Assembly (NCBI GenBank): GCA_958510825.1
Contig: OY294044.1
Location: 70,692,095 to 70,756,094, forward strand
DNA from: Brachypterus glaber
Taxonomy: Eukaryota > Arthropoda > Insecta > Coleoptera > Kateretidae
Direction of reading: 5' to 3'
DNA: 64,000 nt
Shown here piece by piece: positions 41,101 to 53,100 of the stretch. Both the position numbers and the translations under genes were made by a program. Position 1 is the stretch's first letter. Each line of letters begins with the position of its first letter. A model generated the notes under the pieces. The model worked only from the letters and a program-made list of their open reading frames with translations, searched no databases and had not been told where the DNA came from.

Positions 41101-44100
41101 AATCTGGTTTAGAAAAGTTTAAGAGGATCAAACAAGCTCTAATTCAGCCTTTGAAAAGGGTGAGATTTCTTTTTGTCTGGATAGAGTTTCCTATGTTCCT
41201 CCACAACTTGAATTTTCTACTGTAGAAAATTCTAGTAAGAAAACACAAACCTGTCATTTCACGATCCATGGATATCTTGTTTTTTTTAAGAAATTTCTAA
41301 AATTGATTAGTTGATTTGAATACATATACATGTATTTGGTTAATTTGGATAATACCTATATTTAAAGTCAAAATTTAACTTTTATCATTTTGATGATTTA
41401 ATATCCCACAAAAAAAATTAAAAATATTGGAGTATATTTACCACTCCCTCACGAGGGTGCAAGTTTTGGCTACTTATCCAGGGTGGGCTCGAAGTGATTT
41501 TAACTAAAATGCTCGCTACCTTAAAAATTCCTAATAAGGGGTCGAATGTTAGTAAAAAATCCAAAAATAAAAATAATCGCTTTCCCACTCTTTTTTTATG
41601 GGGAAAAAACGGAAAAATATGGAAATTATGTAGCAAAAAATTAGGCTTTTTCTCAAATGACCTGAAATTTTCAAAATATAGTCTTTATATACTAGCTTAA
41701 GTTTTAACATAAAAATCAAAAAAAAATGCGCTTTGCTAACACACCAAAAGAGGGCGTTTATCCCAAAAAACCGTGTTTTTTCAAATACTTGATAATTTTG
41801 GCTTAACGGTTAATATTTTTCAAAAATTTCTTACTACAAAAATTAAACAAAATTAAATAATCTTTATTTTAATTTTTTAAATTTTGAAATCGGTTAAGTA
41901 ACAGAAAAGTTATGATAAAAAGAAAATTAATAAAATTAACAACATTAAGTTCCTGATATATTTTTCTTATGGTATAAATAGTTTACAGTAAAATCTGGTT
42001 TAGAAAAGTTTAAGAGGATCAAACAAGCTCTAATTCAGCCTTTGAAAAGGGTGAGATTTCTTTTTGTCTGGATAGAGTTTCCTATGTTCCTCCACAACTT
42101 GAATTTTCTACTGTAGAAAATTCTAGTAAGAAAACACAAACCTGTCATTTCACGATCCATGGATATCTTGTTTTTTTTAAGAAATTTCTAAAATTGATTA
42201 GTTGATTTGAATACATATACATGTATTTGGTTAATTTGGATAATACCTATATTTAAAGTCAAAATTTAACTTTTAGTTAAAACAATAAAATTAAATTTTT
42301 CAAATTAATTTATGCAAAATGATGGTTGTTTGTTGTTCGAATACTTTTCTAAACCAGATTATACTATATAAATATATTTATACCATAAGAAAAATATATT
42401 AGAAACTTAATGTTGTTAATTTTATTAATTTTCTATTTATTATAACTTTTCTGTTATTTAACCGATTTTAAAATTAAAAAAATCAAAATAAAGATCATTT
42501 AATTTTCTTTAGTAGTAAGAAATTTTTGGAAAATATTAACCGTTAAGCCAAAATTATCAAAAGTATTTGAAAAACACGGTTTTTTGGAATAAACGCCCTC
42601 TTTTGGTGTGTTAGCAAAGTGCAATTTTTATGTTAAAACTTAAGCTAGTATATAAAGACTATATTATGAAAATTTCAGGTCATTTGAGAAAACGCCTAAT
42701 TTTTTGCTACATAATTTCCAGATTTTCCCGTTTTTTCCCATAAAAAAAAGTGGGGAAAGCGAATATTTTTATTTTTGGATTTTTCACTAACATTCGACTC
42801 CTAATTAGGAATTTTTAAGGTAGCGAGCATTTTAGTTAAAATCACTTCGAGCCCACCCTGGATAAGTAGCCAAAACTTGCACCCTCGTGAGGGAGTGGTA
42901 AATATACTCCAATATTTTTTATTTTTTTTTGTGGGATATTAACTCATTAAAATGAGCTTTATTCTCCATGAGCAGCAAAAAATTCCAACTTTTTTGTTTT
43001 GAACCACCCTATTGCATATATAGTTCAAGTAGTTTAATAATAAAATTATTATCCTGTTTCCATTTTATATTTAGTATTGAATAAATTATTTATTCAGAAT
43101 AATGTATTAGTATAAGTAAATATTAGAACCGGTTTTCTTATTCCAGATAAACCATTCTGAATCCAAAGAAACCAAAATTCTTGTTTCGTAAAAAATATAG
43201 GGGTTTTAAGCTTATAACGGCAGTATTGGTGCATATTATAAAAAGTAAAGATACAATAACACAGGGCTACAAATTGAATCTTTTTGACTGAAGAATGTGG
43301 TACATAGTGTTCATGAATTTACGTAAATATTATAATTAAGATCACTCAAAAAATTAAATGAAAATTAAATGGGATAGTCTGAGAAAATTAAAGGGCGTAT
43401 TTTTAAATAAAATGGACTTTTAAAAGCTATTTATCTCAAAAAGTATCTTTTGGTTTTACTCATATTCAGTTACAAATGGATACGAAATCGGAGGTTAATA
43501 CCCTATAATATAACTGCACTTTTTTGTTAAAAAACACGCAATATTCCATGTCCGTCCTTCCATATTAAAGTACGTGACTTCAGAACTATAGTGTTTTTAA
43601 CAAAAATTAAAGTATATTTGTATAGGATTATTACTTCATATCCATTTGTAACTGAATATTTAGTTACAAATGGATAGTAAGTTAAGATACTATACAACTG
43701 CACTTTAATTTTTTTTTACACACGCAACATTAAATGTCGGCCCTTCCATATTAAAGTACGTGACTTCAGAACTATAGTGTTTTTAACAAAAATTAAAGTA
43801 TATTTGTATAGGATTATAACTTCATATCCATTTGTAACTGAATATTTAGTTACAAATGGATAGTAAGTTATAATCCTATACAACTGCACTTTAATTTTTT
43901 TTTTAAACACGCAACATTTCATGTCCGTCCTTCCATATTAAAGAACATGACTTCAGAACTTTAACAAAAAGTATATTTTTTATATGATTATAACTTCATA
44001 TCCATTTGTAACTGAATATTTAGTTACAAATGGATAGGAAGTTATGATCCTATACAAATGTACTTTAATTTTTGTTAAAAATACTATAGTTCTAAAGTCA

Positions 44101-47100
44101 CGTACTTTAATATTTATGAACCGACATGAAATTGTATAGGATAATAACGATTTCATATCCATTTGTAAATCAATATTCAGTTTACTTTTAACAGTGTTTT
44201 ACAAAATCCATCAACAAAGCTAGTCTTACATTATACAAGAAGAAATCAACCATTAGAATCTTCTAAATGTAAATTTGTTAATTTAATGTAAAAAATTATA
44301 ACATTTTATTTAAAGTTTCTTCAGGAGGATCGTGTATCATATTAAAACACATAGACACTTAACTCTTCTTCGGCCAAAACCATAGACCTGTGTAATCAAT
44401 TCAGTTTAACTCCCAATTTTCCAAAAAAATTCAACTTACCTAAATGTTGATAAGTTGGTATGATCGTTTAAAAATTCCTCCTGAGAATGGTTTCCTGTAG
44501 GTTGGTAACCTTTCGGCATGGGCTTTATTAAATCCTTCTCGTTACGTAAATTTGTCCTTCTTCAGTTTTGAAAATTTACATGAACGAAAAACGAAACAAA
44601 AAATAAACTTAGTCGGTCCAAATGGGTCATGTATTTATTAAAAATCAATTATTTTGAGCTTATTTTTAAAAATTGATATAAAATAGTACCTAGATGTAGT
44701 ATTAGTTTTAAAAAGTGGTATTTTACTGGACGAGAATATTGATTCACTAAACATTTTTTAAGGAAATTTACTAATAATGCCAAAAACTACTTTGAAATGG
44801 TTTAAGGTAAAAAAGCGTGCTTTTGCGAACACTAAGCTTATACAATATGGTACGTAGAGGTACTCTCATTCGATATTTGAAGTGATAGATAGATAGATAG
44901 ATAGATATATTTATTTACCAATATAACATGATACATATGAGTACACAGAGTAGGTATCTAGACTATATAAACTTAGTCATGTTACAAGATATAGCAAATA
45001 AACGTGAATACGTAATACCCAAAACCATTAGTTTTGTGTATCCACGTTAAAACTTATTAACAAATTAAGATAATAACTTTAAATCTGGAATAATATAATA
45101 CAATATTATTAGCTAATTTTTGGTAAAAGCTTATTAAATTACTTATTTAGTTTTTGTCATTCTTGGTACATATCCTTAAAAAACGCTATAAGTATAAGTA
45201 TATAAAGTATGTTTCCTAGAAAAGCCACTTTTTAATAGTCTTGTTTCCACTATTTTTATTTAAACTAAATGGAGATGTTGATAGCCTAAAAACTACACCA
45301 ATTGCTAAAAAGTTAAAAAATTCTAATTCGAAAGGTCTTGTCTTTTTTTTTTAATTTGGTGCATTATTATTTGTAGTTAAAACATTAAACATTTTGATGA
45401 CATACATTTTCAAACTGAATTAAGATATCAAGAATAAATTCCATATTTAAGAAAAGCCTTATCCAAATCTTAATTTAATTGGCCCAAGAGTACGGGAGGT
45501 GACAGAAACATCATCTTACAAATTTTATCCTTCATATCTTCGTTATTTGAGTACGAATGTCTGCAGGCTAAGGTTTCAATAATTCAAAATCTTCATTGAA
45601 AAAAAAATAGTTTATTGAAAACAAGTTTGTATACACTAATAGGTACTTATCTCAAATAAAATGATTTTTAGATGCATACTGATAAATACTTAATATAATA
45701 TATACATAATGTTATACACTTCGTTGTATTTTTAATACTAAATGTTATTTGATATAATCATATATTTTTTATTTATATCGCCACCATTGGTATTTAATAA
45801 TTTACTTGTGATATTAAATACTGCAATGTGTGTATTGTATAAAAAATGTTGTCATACTAACATAGAGACCGTGCTGGTACATTTGGTTCCCCACGCAACA
45901 TGTGTTTATTAATACTGTAACATTTGGTAAATTATATCACAGTTATAGTTTGGTATACTTTAAGTTGTAGTTGTTATGTTATTGATTTAGTTTAAAGTAT
46001 GTTACAGTATTTAGTAAAATTACAATCGATAAATAATACCAAAATTTTGATTAGTATCGTAATAACACAGAGAAAAGTAAAAAAGGATCGATTATTTGAT
46101 CAGTATGTAATTGTGTGTGGTTGCAATCTTTATATTATTACTAATCAAAATTTTGGTATTATTTACCGATTGTTAATTTTTCTGAATACTGTAAAATACT
46201 TTAAACTAGATCAGTAATATAACTTAACAACTCAAAGTATACCATACTATAAGTGTGTTATGCTTTACCAAATGTTACAGTAATTTTTACTATATCATGC
46301 TAGTATTAATAAACACATATTGCGTGGGGATTTAAATTTACCCGCATGGTCTTTATGTTAGTATGACAAAATTTTGTATACAATACACAGTATTTAATAT
46401 TACAAGTAAAGTATTAAATACCAATGGTGGTGATATATATATAACAAATATGTATTTACAAATAAGATTTAGTATTTAAATTACAATGAGATTTTCTGAG
46501 TATGCATCTCTTTTATAAATATAAAATCATGCCCAATGAACATTTAATAGGTTAAATAAAAAAAATAAAAATTGTGTTAATATGTGTTAATTTGTTATAA
46601 CAAAAATTTATTTTTAAATAAAATTAATTCAAAAATAATAATAGTGTAAAGTTTGAATAACAAAAGGAATGGAAAGCTTTAGCTGAAAGCAAATATAAAT
46701 AAAGGATTTAAAGTTTGACGATATTTATTGAAATGTAAAAACTAAAATATGAACTATTTTATATACAGACAAATATAAAGATTTTTTTCAAATGGAATCC
46801 TGTGGCAGCCATGAGACAAATATGTCATACCCGATGTCTGAGCTTCTACGGACGGAGAATGAGTTAATTTATGCCATCTTAGTGACGTAGTTGCGCAGCT
46901 TAACGAGTGTAGTGAATACTGTACACCAAGCGTGTGAGTAAAATACAATACTACCATTCTACTTGCGCACAAAAATCTCGTTCTTTAAAGAATTAGATTA
47001 CCTTTTAATTTATACTAATGAATTAATCATGATACGATGGTACAAAATAGTACATTACATATCATGTTAAGAAAACTTCACATTATATTTGACAGATGGC

Positions 47101-50100
47101 CTAAGGCCGAGGTCAAATATAGATCTCAAGCCTTGAAATGAGTTTTATTAATAAGATATGTATACTGTTTTATTCACAATTATTTTGTATTAAAACGATC
47201 AAGTTTTTGAATTTTGAAATCTGAAATGGTTAATTCATTGTTGATCATGTCATGACTGACAATTACTGATTGTTGACTTACATTTTTGCTTAGAATTTAC
47301 ACATAATCTCACAAAGAACACAAAATTTTCTGTTATGGCAATTTCACATAACAACATAAGTTTGAAACACAATATTTCTTCATTTTATCAATTGGAATAT
47401 GAAACAGAACAAAAATGAATGAAACACTCTCTGAAATGCATGTGGCCGCCACTCTGGGGCGCCATCATCAATGAGAATAAATTACATTAGCATGATTCCA
47501 GTCTTTGCATTTATTTAATGTTTAACTCTATTTTTCGTAAAATTTAGTACTTGAAACGGCGCATAAACTGGCTTTATATTAACATAAGCTAAAAATTAAT
47601 TTTTTACTAATACCTTTGTACTCTGCTAATACCTTAATATTCCGCGACATCTATAAATGAGTAGATGTATTTTCATAATATCCAAGAAAGAATTATAAGA
47701 TAATAGCTTTCCAATGAATTTAAATATCAAGGCAGGCCAGGTTTGTTTTCTCTTGGTGAGTAATAAAAATTGTTAACTGCTTTTTAATAACTATAACAAT
47801 ACACTACTTTCTTAAACACTTACAGTGCAAGTAATGTGCTTATTGTAATATGATTGTGAATAAAAAATATTAGAAATAAGGCAATTATTTAGATACCTGT
47901 ATGATGAACTCATTTGTAATAGTTTGGCTAGTACGGTATTTTAGCCTGTTAGGGTTAGTCACGTAATCGTTAAAATAGTTCACTCTTTATTAAAAATGTT
48001 CTTAATTTGTTCTTATTTAATAAATATCGTTAATTAAAAAAAAAGGAATAATAATAGTAAATATAATAATAACTAATTAAAAAGTATACTTGTCTTATGT
48101 GGTATAATACGTGTTCGTGTGATTGGTGCCTATAAATAGGTGTGTTTGTTTTTTCTTAAACAAAATAAGGGTATATCAAGGTCGCATACACTCATCAACA
48201 AACATTCGTAAAGGCAACATTAACAGCAACACTAACAACAACTAAACATCAACATTCAAGTATATACATATGATAAAGCAAAGCATGCACAAAATAAAAT
48301 TATATAATTTAAAGAATATAATTATAATAGTTTAAGACAAAAAGTATTAGCATATTAACAACTGAGAACACTTGCGATATGGAAAACCTTAAACAAAAGG
48401 TATCGCGTCATTAATGAGTATATTTTCTTGGTCCAAGAAGCTAACTCTGTGGAACCCTCGCTTCTTTTACATTGGTTCTGAAGCCTATAGCTTACAAAAC
48501 ATATTTCAGATACTTCATATGGTCCAGGATCTGTGAAATTTCGTGTTGGGGCAAATTTTGTTTAAAAGTGCTTAGAATGGGGCAAAGTAAGTGTTTTTTT
48601 GCTTAGGTGATGATTTGAAATCCTCACAAAAGTGGAAAACACTTTTTTCATCCCTTCTGAGCATTTATAAATAAAACTTGTCCAAACATAAAAGTAGACA
48701 AAAAAGTGTATGTGTATCTAGGTCCTGGAGTCATATATTCTTTATAAAATTATTTTAATTTTACTTTGATGCTAAAACTACGTATGTCCATCATGCTGTA
48801 GAGAAAAAGAGAATACAGAAGAAAGAGGACACCAGTGGAATTGCTATTCTTCGGGGAGGTGGACATGCTGGAATTTAAGATTTACGATTTTACCGCAGCC
48901 TTTTATTTTTTTTTGTTTACGGTGGAAGGGGGTAGTTTTTTGCTGTGAAGTAACTTGTGATTGTTATAAAATATCCACAATTTTATCTATATTTAATTGT
49001 TCTATTTTAAAATTCTATGTGTTTGTACTACACACTGTGTAGATCTATGTTTTACCTTTAAAAGTCTATATAATTTTTTCTTTTTTTTTTGCTATTAAAA
49101 TTATATTTAATTTTTCTATCTGTCTCTATCTGGTAAATAAATTCTTTCTAAAAAGATAAGGTGTGTTTATTACTAACTGGACGACTAACTGGGTGTGATT
49201 CTAATTATTTATTAGATTTATAATTGTTCATATATTCATAAACCAGTTATTATAAATATTGAATTATTGACAAGATTATTGGGCTTAAAGTTCTTGGTTT
49301 CAATATATCATGTTAAAAAATTATTTTATTTTTTTATTTATAAATTCATCTACAGATATTTGGGTTAAAATGGTTATATTAAATTTTTAAAATTTTCATT
49401 TTTATCATAACCAGATTCTAAGAAACGTTTACCAATGAAACAAATTAAAAAAATTACCATAGTTTTTTTTAATAAAAATTATGATCCAAGAATTTTATTC
49501 CAAATGATTTTATCAAGAAAAATATTTATTTTCATGTCCAATTAAAGTTTTCTTAACTGAGTGATCTGTGATATAGTATTAATTTAAATCATAATTATTA
49601 AATAATTATTTCTTTTTTTTTTTTATAACTAATATAAATAAAAGAATAATATTCATGCTTTAACGTCCCTGTGGTATAAATACTCTAGGTAGCAGGTTTT
49701 AGGACTTTTTAATACTTTTTTGTTTTGTAATTTTTTTAACTTTCCGAGCCTACGCACCAAGCTCTTATTATTTTTTAATTTTAAATGATTTTGGTCTAAA
49801 TTTTTAAAGAAACTATCTGGGTTCACATTTTATGTGATGTGATGAACTCCTTTTTTAGAGCAGTTCTGATCTAATTGGTCCAACTAAATCGCTTTCACCG
49901 GTGATGTTCTCACATCACATACACATGCATGTAAATTGCTTTCCAGAACTTATACGCAGATCACCTCAACTAGAAAAAAATATATATGTGGTAAAGTGTG
50001 TGTATATTTTTTTTATTTTCTTTATCCAGGCCTGATCTCGGTTGGTAAGACAGTTGTTAACTGTTCCAGTGCGGTCCTTTGTGAATCTAAGGCTGTAGGT

Positions 50101-53100
50101 TAGATCCATCAGTAAAAAAGTATTTTGCATCAATTTTCAACATAAACACAAATTATATTAATAATTATTATTAATAATTAAATACTAGTTTATTCAACCA
50201 GTTTGCGAATTTTTGCAGTAATTTTCGTGCTGAATTCAAATCTGTCTTCGATATAAAATACATCAAGTAATATTTTTGAGATACAAAACAAGCATTTTAT
50301 CCAAGCGTTCTTATTTTCCTGGAAAATTCATAGATTTTTAAGAAAAGAATTTTTAATTAAGCACTAAAAATATTCTTGGTGATTTTCTAAACTATGTTTA
50401 ACGCTAATTACAAATTATTTACAAAAAAATATTATTACGTCACATCAAGATGAATATAAGCAGTTCTAAGAGACTGCTAAACTCGTCTCTATTAATCTTA
50501 AAGACGTAAAACTATGAGATTTTTAAAAATGGATTTGGAATCAGCGCGGAAAAATAGTATGAATATATTAAAAAGCTCGTCTAAAGTAAAAAAAAAAAAT
50601 TAGACTAGTGTTATTATTAATAATTATTATTAATTAATTAGGTTTTATTATAATTTGAATACCAGGTAGAGTTATTTCGGATTATAAAAGTGGGACAAAA
50701 GGACTAAAGAAATCTAGAGAGCTTAGAGGCAACTTAAACGAGAAGTTCTGTATGGTTAGTAAGTATTACCAGATTCAAGCAATAATTATAATAACATTTA
50801 TTGGAAAAATTAAGAAAATAAAGAAAAGTTAGGACAAAAAAAAATAGTAATAGAGTTTTAGATGTCCATTATGTTTTAGTTTCATAAAAGCTACAGTGCC
50901 CAAATAGTTAAAGATTTTGCGTGATGTCGATAGTATCAAAAATATGTCAATCAATTTTCACCAATTTTTATCCCTTCCACGGTGAAAGTTCCACTATACC
51001 CTCTTTTTACTTATTCTCAGATTCTCGAGTACAGCTTTTTACTTTGGATCTAACCAAAACATTATAGATTTTTGATGTAAGTGAACATACGAGTTTTGTC
51101 TTTTTGAGCATTTTATCAGAAATATTTTTTAAAAGTTTTATGTAAAACATTTTTGTTTATTGATTTCTTAGATACGAATCATCAGCAAATAATTTAAAGG
51201 GTTTTCTTAAAATGAAATATAAAATGATTTTTAAATAATATTATAATTAAAGCATTTGAACCAAAAGGTATCCCAATGAGGTACTATCCCATACATGTGT
51301 CAATGGTAAAGAATCATAACAAAAGTAAGAACACGCAATAAAAATATGGATCGCATAGGCAACGAAACAACGGAAGAAGCTTAAATGTTAAATTGAGCGG
51401 ATGCTGAAATACGTGGATCGCTACCTGGATGATCTGCTCACTAACCTGAGACAGAGCGAGAAGTTATTGTGTACTACGACTGACCTGTAGCATAGAGCCA
51501 TTGTTGCAAACACAATGAACACACCCCCTACCACCGACATGAGTGTAGTCACGAGAAATATCGTGTTCGAACCGTGATAGTCCTCTGTTGTGTGTACAGA
51601 TGGCGCCACCATTTTTTCACATCCGATGCGGCACGCAGCATGCATCATTTACAGGCGAAGAGAGAGATAGAAAGAAAGCACTGATAAGACACAATGTACA
51701 AGGCACGATTACTATACAGATCGATTCGCCCAATAGGCGGAATCGATTTACAGTTTACGGTTGGACCCTCATCAAGTATTATAATATTAACATTTTTTCA
51801 GGACTAAAGATTTATTATCTTTAAATGTACATATTTATTATAATAATCAGTACTTGTTTAAGACTTTATGTATCATCAGCTTTATATAAAAACCCTGAAA
51901 AGAAGTGTACTTTATACACACATAATTATCGTATCACTAAATTAAAAATTAAACATTCTTATTTCTTCTGAAATTCGAATTGATCCTATTTGGCTTTACT
52001 TTTTATATATAATTAAAATGTTTAATTTTAACTGTTAACTTGATGAAGGTTATTTATCAAATCCACAACATTTATTATAACTTGCTAGTGTAGTTAAATT
52101 TAAAGAAAATTATATTTCGGTTATAAAAACTTTGCTATGAATCATTGTAAAAGAGTTTTGAATTTTAACCATGTAGGCATATGGATATTAATAATCGGAG
52201 TCAAATATTTTGGACATATTCTTTTAGTGTCTTCTGTATGTTTTTTTGCCCTATACAGGGTTATTCAGAAATAAGTTCGAGAAATTTAAGGGGTGATTCT
52301 ACGTTAAAAAATATGAAAAAAAGTTGGTCCGGAAATGAGCCCTAAGGAAGCTGCGGCCCTTGGAAGATGGACATATTGAATCGGGAACAAAAGAAGCACC
52401 AATATAATTTTAATGTTGCATTTAAAACTAAGCAAAAAAATATAATAATATAAACACCTAAATTTAATATTAAAGGAGTTATAGCCTTTTAAAAAGTAAC
52501 ATTTTTAGTGACACAAAATGTTACTTGCTCTTAAATGCATTTTTTTAAACGGTTGCTCCTACAGTGTTAAACTATATGACATTTTTTATGTATTTTTACT
52601 GAAGGAATCTGTATTAATTACAAAAAATTCAAAAAATGCATTTATAAAAAAGTTTGGGGCAAAAATGTGTTAACTGACTTTCTAACTTTCGAACCAATTT
52701 TTATAGGGAATGTCCGCTTCACTTACGCCTTCGCCAAATTTAAATCATTAATTAACTAAAAAAGGCAAATCGGAGCTAGTGAGAATCGAACTCAAGCTAG
52801 TTGGCTAGTAGACTTGTCATGTACAGACGCGGTAGACCACTACACCAATCTTTCCTAAGCCTAACACATTTTGTTCATCTAGGCACGCCTCTGGATAAAT
52901 TCAAAAAAACAAACTTAATGCCCTTATTAATACTAGTATACAAGCAAAAGATCGTCGCTCTAGCTTAAAGGGTACAAGAGTTATTAATTAAAAACCTTAT
53001 TTTTATTACAATTTTAAAGAGCCGTAGCTTCCTTAGGGCTCATTTTCAAGAACTTATTTCTGAATAACCCTGTATAAAGGGTAATTTTATCTTTAAAAGG

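Larger units (their letters stand above)
36736..44439. other. Largest intron of the window (7.7 kb), mostly transposon-derived
   Basis: No exon seen. It contains a degenerate relative of the mariner MITE (about 37340-37900), inverted-repeat element 39709-40294, hAT-like foldback 40439-43011 and the palindromic tandem array 43450-44170. The rest is AT-rich. Confidence 0.5.

Noticed and set aside
40527..41700. Repeated small frames on both strands
   Set aside because: Parts of a foldback arm duplicated 891 bp apart; duplication, not selection, explains their conservation.
43450..44170. CRISPR-like regular repeats
   Set aside because: Units are contiguous palindromic tandem repeats without unique spacers, in a eukaryotic intron.
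46754..46972. Minus-strand 72-codon frame
   Set aside because: No recognisable domain, splice context or repeat; probably chance.
48780..48900. Possible minus-strand exon after a long pyrimidine tract ending in CTACAG
   Set aside because: The acceptor looks good, but no frame of useful length matches the phases of neighbouring ADAM exons.
50030..50115. tRNA-like stretch on the plus strand (CTCGGTTGGTAAGAC .. GTAGGTTAGATCC)
   Set aside because: The B box is degenerate and no cloverleaf could be drawn; at most an old SINE fragment.
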